Shown here: positions 1 through 9,836 of the stretch, in pieces
Numbering within the stretch: position 1 is the stretch's first letter
Layout of the letters: each line of letters opens with the position of its first letter
NCBI GenBank assembly: GCA_026224975.1
Contig: JAMFRW010000105.1
Location: 1-32,474, forward strand
From: Rhodoferax sp.
GTDB lineage: Bacteria; Pseudomonadota; Gammaproteobacteria; Burkholderiales; Burkholderiaceae_C
Length of the DNA stretch: 32,474 nucleotides
Reading direction: 5' to 3'
Made by a program: the position numbers and the translations under genes
Notes under the pieces: model-generated
The model's input: only the letters and a program-made list of their open reading frames with translations
Told to the model about the DNA's origin: nothing
Database searches by the model: none

Positions 1-989
1 ACCGACTCCTGGCTGATCTGCCGCGCGGCATCGCCGATCTTCACCTTGGCCGCCGAGACCGCCTTGCGGCGTTCTGCAGGGCTCGCCGCGTTGTCGACCT
101 TGGCGGCAGCGAGGATGGCCATCGAGCGCGCCTGCTCGAAGCAGATCAGCATCTCCACCATGCGGTGCTGCAAGACCTGGAACGAGGCGATGGTGGTGCC
201 GAACTGCTTGCGCGTCTTGGTGTATTCGAGCGTGGCTTCGTTGGCATAGCGCATGGCGCCGATGGCATCGGAGCAGAGCAGCGCGGTGGCGAAGTCGATG
301 GCCTCTTCGATGTGCGGCAGCGCGCCACCGTCCGAGCCGAGCAAGGAATCTGCGCCGAGTTGGACGCCGGTGAATTTCACATCCGCGACGCGCAAACCAT
401 CGACGGTGCGGCTCGGGTTCAGGGACACGCCGACCGCTTGGGGGTCGACCATGAAGAGGCTGGCGCCGGCGTCGGTGCGGGCCGAGACGATCAACGCCGT
501 GGCCGATGCCGCGCCGACGACGACGCTCTTTTCGCCATCGAGAACCCAGCCGCTTCCGGCGGGTTTCGCGGAGGTCTTCTCCGGCATCGCCTCATAACGA
601 CGGCCCGGCTCCAGGCTCGCGAAAGCCAGCTTCTTCGAGCCGTCGATCAAGCCCGGCAGCCAGGCCGCGCGCTGTGCTGCATTGCCCGCACGCGCCACCA
701 GGCGGCCGCCGAGCGCGATGTTGTCGAGCAAGGGCTCCACGACCAGCGCCTCGCCGCAGGCTTCCATCGCGGCCATCAGGTCCATGGCGCCACCGCCGAA
801 GCCACCATCGGCCTCCGGCACCGCAATCGCCAGCAGGCCGAGTTCGGCGAAGGTCGTCCAGACCGAATCGCTCACGCCGCTGGCCGAAGAGATGATCGCC
901 TTGCGCTTCTCGAAGGTGTAGTCGTTCGCCAAGACCTTGCGCAGGGAGTCGGCCAGTTGTTGTTGCTCGTCGCTGTATTCGAAGTTCAT
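1..989 (-). CDS. acyl-CoA dehydrogenase family protein (3' end outside window)
   Basis: Manual minus-strand translation from ATG at 989 is open to the window edge: MNFEYSDEQQQLADSLRKVLANDY...LGLLAIAVPEADGGFGGG...YTKTRKQFGTTIASFQVLQHRMVEM; acyl-CoA dehydrogenase motifs. Missing from the ORF track because it has no stop inside the window. Confidence 0.9.
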   Translation of the reverse strand, partial: MNFEYSDEQQQLADSLRKVLANDYTFEKRKAIISSASGVSDSVWTTFAELGLLAIAVPEADGGFGGGAMDLMAAMEACGEALVVEPLLDNIALGGRLVARAGNAAQRAAWLPGLIDGSKKLAFASLEPGRRYEAMPEKTSAKPAGSGWVLDGEKSVVVGAASATALIVSARTDAGASLFMVDPQAVGVSLNPSRTVDGLRVADVKFTGVQLGADSLLGSDGGALPHIEEAIDFATALLCSDAIGAMRYANEATLEYTKTRKQFGTTIASFQVLQHRMVEMLICFEQARSMAILAAAKVDNAASPAERRKAVSAAKVKIGDAARQISQES

Positions 990-1005
990 GTGCGGTTCCC
1001 GAGGC

Positions 1006-2187
1006 TCACAAACCCAGCGTCATCTTGGCGATGATGTTGCGCTGGATTTCGTTGGAGCCGGCATAGATGCTGGCCTTGCGGTAGTTGAAGTAGCGCGGCG
1101 AGAGGCGCGAGGTGAAGTGGTCGATGGCGCCACCCTCCACCGCCATGAAAGGCTGCGCCATCGGGCCGGCGGCCTGCATCATCAGCTCGGTGATCATTTG
1201 GTGAATTTCGGTGCCGCGGATCTTCAGCATCGAGACATCGGCGCCCGGCGGTTGCCCGGTGCGGCGCATCTTGTCGAGAAAGCGCATGGAGGTGAGTTCG
1301 AGCGCATCGAGTTCGATCTCGGCCCGCGAGAGCTTGTCGCGAAAGCGCGGGTCTTCGAGCAGCGGCTTGCCGCCCTTGGTCTCGCGCGCGGCCAGGGCCG
1401 TGAGGGTGGCGAGTTCGCGCCGTGACATGCCCACCGCGCCAGAGCCCATGCGTTCATGGCCGAGCAGGTACTTGGCCACCGTCCAACCCTTGTTCTCTTC
1501 GAACACCAGGTTCCCGACCGGCACGACCACGTCGTCGAAGAAGATCTCGTTCACTTCGTGCCCGCCATCCATCAGGATCAGCGGGCGCACGGTGATGCCC
1601 GGCGTCTTCATGTCGATCAGCAGGAAGCTGATGCCTTCCTGCCGTTTCTCGGCCGTGGCATCGGTGCGCACCAGGCAAAAGATCCAGTCGCCATATTGGC
1701 CGAGCGTGGTCCAGATCTTCTGGCCGGTGACGCGGTAGTTGTCACCATCACGAATAGCACGGGTCTTCAGCGAGGCCAGGTCGGAGCCGGCGCCGGGCTC
1801 GGAATACCCTTGCACCCAGAAATCATCGCCTTCGCGGATGCGCGGCAGGAAGCGGTCTTTCTGCCACGGCGTGCCGAAGCGCAGCAAGACCGAGGCGCAC
1901 ATGTTCGGCCCAAAGGGCGGCAGCGTGGGCGCGCCGGCCAGGCCGAACTGCTCGTCGTAGATGTAGCGCTGCGTGATGTCCCAACCCGTGCCGCCCCACT
2001 CTACGGGCCAATGCGGCACCGACCAGCCCTTGGCGGCCAGGATCTTGTGCCAGCGGATGTAGTCGTCTTTCGACAGGCTCTTGTAGCCCACCACCTTGTC
2101 GCGGATGTCTTGGGGCAGGTTGGCGTCCAGCCAGCCGCGAACCTCGTCGCGAAATGCCAGTTCTTCTGCGGAATAGCTCAGGTCCAT
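1006..2187 (-). CDS. acyl-CoA dehydrogenase
   Basis: 393 aa; MDLSYSAEELAFRDEVRGWLDANLP..., GYSEPGAGSDLASLKTRA, YAGSNEIQRNIIAKMTLGL C-terminus typical of the family. Confidence 0.95.
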   Translation of the reverse strand: MDLSYSAEELAFRDEVRGWLDANLPQDIRDKVVGYKSLSKDDYIRWHKILAAKGWSVPHWPVEWGGTGWDITQRYIYDEQFGLAGAPTLPPFGPNMCASVLLRFGTPWQKDRFLPRIREGDDFWVQGYSEPGAGSDLASLKTRAIRDGDNYRVTGQKIWTTLGQYGDWIFCLVRTDATAEKRQEGISFLLIDMKTPGITVRPLILMDGGHEVNEIFFDDVVVPVGNLVFEENKGWTVAKYLLGHERMGSGAVGMSRRELATLTALAARETKGGKPLLEDPRFRDKLSRAEIELDALELTSMRFLDKMRRTGQPPGADVSMLKIRGTEIHQMITELMMQAAGPMAQPFMAVEGGAIDHFTSRLSPRYFNYRKASIYAGSNEIQRNIIAKMTLGL

Positions 2188-2295
2188 AGCGGTCTCCAGT
2201 GCGCGTGGCTTTCCCGATTGTGGCCACGGGCATGGCCGTTACGCTGTCTTTGCGGCGACAGTCGGCACGCAGGCATACCCTTTTGCTTTGACTGC

Positions 2296-3102
2296 TCAAA
2301 CGGCGGTTTGCCCCGGAAGCTGCCGCGTCACCGGGTGCGAGCTGGACAAACCGCCATCCACCGCGATCGCCTGCCCGTTCACATAACTCGATTGATCCGA
2401 GGCCAGGAACAGCGCGACCTGCGCCAGCTCTTCGGGCTGGCCCGCGCGCCGCAACGGGTTGAGCCGCCCGATCTTGTGCGTCACGCCCTTGGCGGTGGCG
2501 TAGTCGAAGGTCGGTTTGGTCATGCCGGTTTCGGTGAGGCCAGGGCAGATGGCGTTGACGCGCACATTGGTTTCGCACAGTTGCTGCGCCGACACCATCA
2601 CCAGGTTGATGACGCCTGCCTTCGAGGCCGAATAGGCTGGCCCGCCCGCGCCCGATCGAATGCCGGCCACCGACGCGGTGCAGATGATGGAGCCGCCCCG
2701 GCCCGCATCGGCCATGGCCTTGCCGGCGTGCTTGACCATCAGCCAAGGGCCGATGAGGTTGACGCGCAGGATCTCGGTCCAGGCTTCGGGCGTGAGTTCG
2801 AAGATGCTTTCCATGCCGCCCGAAATGCCGGCGTTGGCAAATGCCACATCGAGCTGCCCATAGGTGTCGATCGCGGCGGCCACCATGCGCGCCACATCGG
2901 CCTCGAGCCCCGCGTCGATCTGCAGGGCGATGGCCGAGCCACCGGCCGCCACCACCTCGCGCGCCGTCTCGTGCACCGCCTCGGTCTTGTCGCCCAGCAC
3001 CAGCTTGGCGCCTTCGGCCGCGAAGCGCAGGGCTGCAGCGCGGCCGATGCCCGACCCTGCGCCGGTGATGATGGCAATCTTGCCGCTGAGTTGTTCTTGC
3101 AT
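2296..3102 (-). CDS. SDR family NAD(P)-dependent oxidoreductase
   Basis: 268 aa; [26 protein letters not shown] and C-terminal AVDGG motifs of classical SDRs. Confidence 0.95.
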   Translation of the reverse strand: MQEQLSGKIAIITGAGSGIGRAAALRFAAEGAKLVLGDKTEAVHETAREVVAAGGSAIALQIDAGLEADVARMVAAAIDTYGQLDVAFANAGISGGMESIFELTPEAWTEILRVNLIGPWLMVKHAGKAMADAGRGGSIICTASVAGIRSGAGGPAYSASKAGVINLVMVSAQQLCETNVRVNAICPGLTETGMTKPTFDYATAKGVTHKIGRLNPLRRAGQPEELAQVALFLASDQSSYVNGQAIAVDGGLSSSHPVTRQLPGQTAV

Positions 3103-3275
3103 TTGGCAGACCTCGTGTCGAATGGGGGCGCCAGTCTGCCAGTGTTCATCGGCGTTTCGAGACGCCTGCGCGACTCATCCCGGCAGCGCCGCCAGGATCC
3201 GCTGCAGTCGCCCTCCGGGTGCCGCCTGCCGGACGAGACAGACGGTGCATCGATCGATCGCGACAATGCGTCGCC

Positions 3276-4190
3276 ATGACGACAAGCTCACCGCCGACAG
3301 CTCGCATTTCCCACGCCGCGTTTGCCACCCTGCTGCTGATCGCACTCATGATGGGCGCCAACCACGTTGCAGCGCGCGTGGCATTCGATCACGGTGTCGA
3401 CGTGATCACGGCAGTGACGGTTCGCAGCACGGTGACGGCGTTGGCGGTCGGTCTGCTGCTGGCCCTGCAAGGCATCCCGCTGAGGCTGGAGGCTCGACAT
3501 GGCAAGGTGTTGCCGGGCATCGGTGGGTTGATCGCGGTACAGAGCCTTTGTTTGTACGCGGCGGTGGCGCGTCTGCCGGTCGCACTTGCCTTGCTCGCGT
3601 TCAACACCTATCCCCTCTGGACCGCGCTGTGGGCCCGCATCCTGTACCGGCATCGCGCCGAGCGGCGTGTGCTGCTGGCCATGCCGGTGATGCTTTTGGG
3701 CCTTGCGATGGCGCTCGACGTGCTCGGTGCGGCGTCCGGGTTGGGCGCCGCCGCGCAATGGCGCCAGATCGGCACCGGCGTGGCCTTTGCACTGGCCGCG
3801 GCGGCCACCTTCGGACTCGCCTTGGTGGTGACCCAGCACGAGGCCAGCGATGTGGACGGTCGCGTGCGCACCCTCACCACGATGGCCTGCGTGGCGGTCA
3901 TCGCCTTGGCCGTGTCGGCCACGCGCGGGGGCTTGCACCTGCCGAACGCCATGCCGGGCTGGGTGGGCCTGGCGGCGCTGACGTTCTTGTACGGGACCGC
4001 CTTCACCGTGATGTTCACGATCCTGCCGCGGCTGGGCGTCGTCGGCAACTCTGCCATCATGAATGTCGAGCCCATCTTCGCGCTCGGCATTGCCTGGTGG
4101 GTTCTGGGGCAATCGATCGCCCCGGTTCAACTGGCCGGCGGGCTGCTGGTCGTGGCGACTGTCGTGTGGCTCGGCCTGCGACGACGCTGA
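3276..4190 (+). CDS. DMT/EamA-type transporter
   Basis: Hydrophobic ~304 aa protein with duplicated multi-TM architecture (MMGANHVAARVAFDHGVDVITAVTVRS...; VEPIFALGIAWWVLGQ). Start chosen at the internal Met; upstream Met at 3219 possible. Confidence 0.85.
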   Translation: MTTSSPPTARISHAAFATLLLIALMMGANHVAARVAFDHGVDVITAVTVRSTVTALAVGLLLALQGIPLRLEARHGKVLPGIGGLIAVQSLCLYAAVARLPVALALLAFNTYPLWTALWARILYRHRAERRVLLAMPVMLLGLAMALDVLGAASGLGAAAQWRQIGTGVAFALAAAATFGLALVVTQHEASDVDGRVRTLTTMACVAVIALAVSATRGGLHLPNAMPGWVGLAALTFLYGTAFTVMFTILPRLGVVGNSAIMNVEPIFALGIAWWVLGQSIAPVQLAGGLLVVATVVWLGLRRR

Positions 4191-4308
4191 CAGGGTGGGC
4201 ACAGAGAACTGGCCCGCACGCCGCCGCACGCAGCGCCTCAGCTCAGCATCGGCGTCAAGTCCGGATCGCCCTGGGCCATCGCGCGGCGATAAGCGGGCCC
4301 TCCGCCGA

Positions 4309-5117
4309 TCAGGTCTCCTGCGCCGCCAGCTTCGCCGGCAGTGGCGTCTTGAGCCACTTCTGCACCACCTTGTTCAGCTCGCCCCTCTTCTTCAGCCCGG
4401 TCAGCACGCCGTTGACCTTCGCCATGAGGCGCGGTTGGTCGAGGTTCAGGCCGACGTGGCAGGCGGATTCGTGCAGCACGTACTTCGGTTCGGGCTTCAC
4501 CGGCGGGTTGCGTGAGGCGATCGCGAGGGCGACGAAGTCTCCCGTGCCGACGAGTTGCACCTGGCCCGACAGGTAGGCGGAGATGGTGGCGTTGTTGTCT
4601 TCGAAGCGCTTGATATCGGTGCCGAGAGGGGCGGTCTCGGTGACCTGTGTGTCTTCGAAAGTGCCGCGGGTCACGCCGACCACCTGTCCTTCAGGTCCGC
4701 CGCGCCGGCCACCTTCAGCGCCGCCGGCCCGAAGACGCTGTTGTTGTAGGGGGCATAAGGCTGCGTGAAGGCGATGACCTTCTCGCGCTCCGCGTTCTTG
4801 CCCTGCGTGGAGATCACGAGGTCTGCCTTGCGCGTCTGCAGGTAGGCGATGCGGTAGCTGCTGGCGACCGGCACGAGTTCGAGCTTGACGCCCATCTTCG
4901 CGGCGATCAGCGCGGCGACTTCCACATCGAGCCCGATCGATTTCATGTCGCTGTCGACCGAGCCGAAGGGCGGAAAGTCCTGCGGCACGGCCACGCGCAG
5001 CACGCCGGTTTTCATGATGTCGTCGAGGCCATCGGCGCGGGCAGCAGGTGCGATGGCGAATGCAGCAGCGGTGGCTGCGGCACCGATCCAGCGCGAAAGG
5101 AGTCGGGTGAACGTCAT
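4309..5117 (-). pseudogene. ABC-type amino-acid transporter periplasmic substrate-binding protein, frameshifted
   Basis: N-terminal half in ORF 4671..5117 (signal peptide, GVLRVAVPQDFPPFGSVDSDMKSIGLDVEVAALIAAKMGVKLELVPV) and C-terminal half in another frame of ORF 4309..5160 (GQVVGVTRGTFEDTQV...GLKKRGELNKVVQKWLKTPLP). The frames meet near 4680-4690. Confidence 0.85.
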
Positions 5118-5170
5118 GGCAGAACTCCAGGTTGCGATGAATCAGTGTAGAAACCGCCACCGCGCCAGAT

Positions 5171-6097
5171 ATGCTGGTTTGGCAATCGGCGTTGCCGAAC
5201 CGGCAATGGCTGGGCGGCGGCCGGTTCTATGCTGTGCGCACCATGCAGACCACATCATCGACGACCGTCCAGCCCATCGAAGTCACCTTCCCCGACATAT
5301 CCCGCTGGCGAGCCGGCAACGCCGGCATTCGGTATGTGCACACCTTCGACAGCGGCGAGGCCGGCCCGCACGTGATGCTCAATGCGCTGACGCATGGCAA
5401 CGAGGTGTGCGGTGCGATTGCGTTGGATGCCTTGCTCGGCGTGCAGATTCGCCCGCGGCGCGGCCGCCTGACGGTCAGCTTCGCCAACGTCGATGCCTAC
5501 GAGCGCTTCGACCCGACGAGCCCGAGCGCATCGCGCTTCGTCGACCAGGATTTCAACCGCGTCTGGTCGGCAACCGTGCTCGACGATGCGGGCCGCACCT
5601 CCGCCGAGCTGCGTCGAGCGCGCGAACTGCGGCCGGTGGTCGCCCAGGCCGACCTGCTGCTCGACCTGCATTCGATGCACGAGGGCAGCCAGCCGCCGAT
5701 GTTGAGCGGGCCGCTCGACAAGGGCATCGCGCTCGCCCGCGCCATCGGTGCGCCGGCGCATGTGATCGTCGACGAAGGCCACCCGGAAGGCGTGCGCATG
5801 CGTGACTTCGGTGGTTTCGGTGATCCCGCGTCGCGGCGCAACGCCTTGCTGATCGAATGCGGACAGCACTGGACGCAGGCCTCGGTCGGCGTGGCGCTCG
5901 ACAGCGTCGCCCGCTTTCTGGCGCACAGCGGCGTGCTCGATGCAGCCGACCTGCCCGCCGACTGGCTTCTGCCCCCGCCGCCCGCACAGCAGGTGATCCA
6001 CGTGACCGATGCGATTGTGGCCCGCAGCACCGACTTCCGCTTCGCCGCTGCCCACACCGCCTCGACCAGCGCCGCCTGCGGCGCCCGCGGCCGGTAG
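5171..6097 (+). pseudogene. succinylglutamate desuccinylase/aspartoacylase-like zinc carboxypeptidase, C-terminally truncated
   Basis: LNALTHGNEVCGAIALDALL, FVDQDFNRVW, DLHSMHEG, LIECGQH motifs of the AstE/AspA (M14-like) family; homology-like sequence stops after HVTDAIVARSTDFRFA and runs into sequence antisense to a LysR gene. Start may be at 5243 (MQTTSSTT). Confidence 0.75.
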
Positions 6098-6755
6098 AGG
6101 CGAACATCGAAATGCACCTCGTCGCTGCGCCGCCCCAGGGCGACCAGCGTGCCGCTGCGGCAATCGCCCGAAGCCATCGACCACGGCAGCCAGGCCACGC
6201 TTATGCCCTTGCGCACGAACTCCTGGATCGCATGGGGCGAATCGCAGACGAAGCGCGTGCGCCCCGAGGCATCCGACAGCCGGGTGCCGAAATGGTCTTG
6301 CCGCATCGCACCCAACGCAAGCGACGGCGCATAGCCGATCAGCGCATCGGAGTCGAGCCCGTGCAGCGCGCGGCCCTGCGCATCGGCGCGCGAAACCGGC
6401 ACCAGCCGGTCCTTCGCGATCGTCAGGTGCTGGAAGCGCTGGTTGTCGAGCCGCAACGTCGAGACCGGGTGGTGATGGCAAATCCGGGTCGAGGCTGCCG
6501 CGTTCCATCGCCAGGCCGATGTCGGCCATCGCCCCGGTCGACACCTGCACCTTCTGGCGATGCAAGGCCTGCCCCGCCTCAGCCAACTGGATGCGCTGCA
6601 GCGAGCGATCGACCAGTACTGGGCCCGCCCCAGGCCTCGAGCGCCCGGATGCGCCGGCCGAACGCCGGCGGCGTCACATGGCGTGACTCGGCGGCACGCG
6701 CAAAGCTGTGTTCGCGGTCGAGTGCGGCGAGGTCTTCTAGAAGCTTCAGGTCCAC
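6050..6755 (-). pseudogene. LysR-family transcriptional regulator, decayed
   Basis: Minus strand, three frames: VDLKLLEDLAALDREHSFARAAESRHVTPPAFGRRIRALEAW | DRSLQRIQLAEAGQALHRQKVQ...GLAMERGS | RLDNQRFQHLTIAKDRLVPVSRADAQG...CDSPHAIQEFVRKGISVAWLPWSM...LVEAVWAAA. Confidence 0.8.
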
Positions 6756-6795
6756 TGGGTGGTGCAGCGGGATGTGACCGCGAGCATGGGTTCGA

Positions 6796-7233
6796 TCATG
6801 CAGCGCCCGGGTTGACCGAAGCGGCGATGAGGCACCAAACGATCAGCACCAGTTGAACCAGGTTGAGCCCTATCGCTGCCACGTGGATGCGGCGGAACGC
6901 TGCGATGGCATCGCTCCCGCTTGCCTGAAACAGCGTCCGAAGCGAATCCATCTTCGGAATGACCGTCCGGCGCAGCATGGCGGCCAGCAGCGCCAGCGCG
7001 CCCGCACCTAATGCGAGGGCCAGCCTCCCGGCCAACGCGCAGCTCATAGCGGTTCCACCGGCGGTGAGCGTGGCGGCCAGATAGTAGGTGTCGAAAAAGC
7101 CCCGCACGAAGCGGGCGTCCATGGGCGTGTCGTGCTTCAGAACCAACAGCGGCAACGAGCCCAACAGGAAGTACGCGTGGGTCACGAGCAGGGCCACCGT
7201 GAAGAACAGGGCCGCGATCAGGGCTGCAGACAT
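6796..7233 (-). CDS. hypothetical integral membrane protein
   Basis: 145 aa, about four hydrophobic segments (MSAALIAALFFTVALLVTHAYFLLGSLPLLVL...). Confidence 0.7.
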   Translation of the reverse strand: MSAALIAALFFTVALLVTHAYFLLGSLPLLVLKHDTPMDARFVRGFFDTYYLAATLTAGGTAMSCALAGRLALALGAGALALLAAMLRRTVIPKMDSLRTLFQASGSDAIAAFRRIHVAAIGLNLVQLVLIVWCLIAASVNPGAA

Positions 7234-7455
7234 GGTCGGGAGCGGGTGGCTGGGTGCGAGGGCCAGGTGTTGTTGACGGGATGCTACCCTTGCAACGAAA
7301 GCGATTGGCGCCCAATGGCTGCTGTCGGCGAAGGCCCGGAACTCACGTTGTCGGCCAGGAGCGGTCGCACGAAGATGCAGCTCACAGACCGTGAGGGATC
7401 AGGAACGCGCTGTAGGTCAGAGGCATGTGGCGACGAATTTGGGCAGGATCCAAAC

Positions 7456-8439
7456 ATGCAAAAGTGCTTCCTCTCGATATGCGAGGACACCCCAGGCAAC
7501 GCTTGGAGGGAGCGCTTCGTTGCAGGCCACGCAGAGGCCGAAGCTTGGTATCGGGGCTCCGGACGAGGGACTCCACCGACAGCAGCCGAGTGCGCAGCGC
7601 AGCTCCAGCGACACATGCCGGAACTGCTCGGACCCTATGAGCGGGCGCGCGCTCTCGTCGGCGAAGACGCACTTGCACCTCAGATACTCAGTCAGTTCAG
7701 ACCACCGCCGCTTCTGCACGGATGTACACAGGCGGTCTGGCTTGGCGCCGACGGTCCGGCGCTTGTACGCAACTACGACTATCCACTCGACATCGTGTCC
7801 GATCACTTCGAGTCGACGCGTTGGTTCGGCCGCGAAGTGATTTCCAAGGGACAACGCCCATGGGGTGGATGTCTTGACGGCATGAACGCGGACGGACTGG
7901 TTGCAAGCGTGACTTTCGGCGGCAGCCCGGCGCAGGGCCTGGGCTTCTCGATCATTCTTATCGTTCGCTACATCCTCGAGACTTGCAGCCAGGTCCCCGA
8001 AGCGGTCGCGGCCCTACTCCGAATTCCGGTAGCGCAATCGCAAAATGTCATCGTCTTGGACAAGACGGGTGCCTATGCGACCGTTTTTCTTGGCCCCGAA
8101 CGTGCCCCCTTCGTGTCGCGAACGCCTGTTTGCGCCAATCATCAAGAATCGAGTGTCTCCAGCGGTCTGTCGAGATGCGTAGCCAATTCAATGGCGCGTC
8201 AGCAAGCGGCACTATTTGCGCTCGAGGGCTCGGGCGCCACGCTCGCGAAGCTTACCGAGTTGTTCCTTACCGCGCCGATCTATTCGCGCGAGGCGTCGTC
8301 GCCAACCGTCTATAGCGCTGTTTATCGACCCGCCGCTTTGACCGTCGACTATCTGTGGCCTGGCAACGTGATGACGCAAAGGATCGGTTCGTTCAGACCG
8401 GGTAAATACGTGCACGACTACGGCGCATTGACGAGGTGA
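7456..8439 (+). CDS. C45-type autoproteolytic acyltransferase/hydrolase (acyl-CoA:6-APA acyltransferase-like)
   Basis: ~327 aa; candidate nucleophile Cys in LLHGCTQAVWLGADGPALVRNYDYP, followed by GGCLDGMNADGLVASVTFGG and CANHQES, resembling the C45 Ntn-hydrolase fold. Confidence 0.75.
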   Translation: MQKCFLSICEDTPGNAWRERFVAGHAEAEAWYRGSGRGTPPTAAECAAQLQRHMPELLGPYERARALVGEDALAPQILSQFRPPPLLHGCTQAVWLGADGPALVRNYDYPLDIVSDHFESTRWFGREVISKGQRPWGGCLDGMNADGLVASVTFGGSPAQGLGFSIILIVRYILETCSQVPEAVAALLRIPVAQSQNVIVLDKTGAYATVFLGPERAPFVSRTPVCANHQESSVSSGLSRCVANSMARQQAALFALEGSGATLAKLTELFLTAPIYSREASSPTVYSAVYRPAALTVDYLWPGNVMTQRIGSFRPGKYVHDYGALTR

Positions 8440-8670
8440 CGCTGCGTCGTTCTTGAAACGCCTGAGGCCGCGCACTGACTCCCGCTGAGTCAGACAAGCA
8501 CGTACCTGATAGCGGTTGGTGGCGGTGACCTGCCGATAAGCAAAGGTGAACATCCAGCGCCCCGGACGAAGTGGCAACGAACGACCGCGACTCGGCCAGC
8601 AAATCGAGGTTGTGCACGTCAGCTTGGGGTCGGTCGGGTGAGTTTGGCGTAGTGTTCTGAACGGGGTCGC

Positions 8671-9090
8671 TCAGGACTCGAAGTAGCCAGCCTTCTCGAT
8701 GTCGTCGATGAGACTCGGCCCCGTCGGCCCCGTCGGCCCCGTCGGCCCCCGGACTGGACGGGTGTGATCACTCGATGAAAGCGTTCACCTGCCGTGCCTT
8801 GTTCGAGCGCCAAACGGCACAAGCGGGCGGCGTCTGTACGGTGAACGGTGGACCAACGGTTCTGGCCTTCGCCTGCATGAGCCGAGACGCCTTTCTTTCG
8901 CGCCATGTCGATCAGCATGGGCACGAAGCCATGGTCGCCGCGGCCATGTACCGAGGGCGCCAGGCGAACAACCATCGCGCGCACGCCTTGCGCCAGGAAT
9001 TGCTCGGCCGTCGCTTCCGAGACGCGAGAGTAGGCCGGGCCGGCGGCCGCATCGGCCTCGGTCGCCAAACGAGGCTCGGCCGTGCGCCGA
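8671..9090 (-). pseudogene. NAD(P)-dependent epimerase/dehydratase-like SDR remnant
   Basis: Minus frame: [99 protein letters not shown]; then, in another frame, [24 protein letters not shown] as a plausible C-terminus. 5' limit unclear. Confidence 0.7.
8714..8750. repeat. 9-bp tandem repeat (ggccccgtc), about 4 copies
   Basis: cggccccgtcggccccgtcggccccgtcggccccc read directly. Confidence 0.9.
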
Positions 9091-9375
9091 CGCGCGGCTT
9101 TCGTGCGCCGGAGGGCATCTCGCCGCGCTTGCAGCGTGTGCTCGATGCCCTGCAGACCAGCCCTGCCTATGTGAAAACGCCGACCTGGGATCTGCTGGCG
9201 TGGAACCATGCGGCCCGTGCTGGCGCCTCGGAGCCGATGTTCGGCCCGATCTCACCATGGTTGTTTTCAGTCCCGTCAAGGCGGGCGACATGGACCTTGT
9301 GCGTTCGCTGGTGCATGCTGCGTCGGCTTCATCTCTCAGGCCTCAATCTGTCAAGCCTCAAAAAGCATCCTCCAC

Positions 9376-9795
9376 ATGACTCGAATTCTTGTCTCGTTAG
9401 CGCGCTGTACCGTCCTTTGCATTGCAACCGCTTCGGCGATGGCACAGCCCGCGCCGGCTGCCTCGGCACCGCCTGCCAGCCCCATCGCCTACAAGTCCGT
9501 CTCTCAAGCCCTTTCGGCGCTGGAAGCAGAAGACGGCAAGAGCACCGTCGTCACGCATCCGGATGGCTGGGTCGTGGTGAATGAGCCGGCTGCAGCCGCA
9601 CAGTGGTCGTTCACCCCGGCGGGTTACTACGCTTATCCCGCGGTTGTCCGCCGCATCATTCGCCGCGGCCCGAACAAGGCCGTCTCGGTCGAAACGGCGA
9701 GCCTGTGCGAAGCGCCCGCCGAGTCCTGCGAGCGGCTCTTGAAGGAATTTGCGACGATGAACGATCGCATCACGCAAGCCGTCAAGGGGCGTTAG
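9376..9795 (+). CDS. hypothetical secreted/periplasmic protein
   Basis: 139 aa with signal peptide MTRILVSLARCTVLCIATASAMAQPAPAAS; no family recognised. Confidence 0.7.
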   Translation: MTRILVSLARCTVLCIATASAMAQPAPAASAPPASPIAYKSVSQALSALEAEDGKSTVVTHPDGWVVVNEPAAAAQWSFTPAGYYAYPAVVRRIIRRGPNKAVSVETASLCEAPAESCERLLKEFATMNDRITQAVKGR

Positions 9796-9836
9796 GGCCA
9801 GTGACGCACCGGCCCTGAGAGCGGGTCAGAGCGCGC

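Noticed and set aside
165-1034. 289-aa plus-strand ORF at the window start
   Set aside because: Minus strand encodes a clear acyl-CoA dehydrogenase there, which the track omits because it runs off the edge.
1456-3279. 607-aa plus-strand ORF over the acyl-CoA dehydrogenase and SDR genes
   Set aside because: Antisense of two clear coding genes; no recognisable domain, composition artefact.
5255-6586. 443-aa minus ORF as one novel protein
   Set aside because: Only its N-terminal ~40 residues are a LysR fragment; the rest is antisense to the aspartoacylase.
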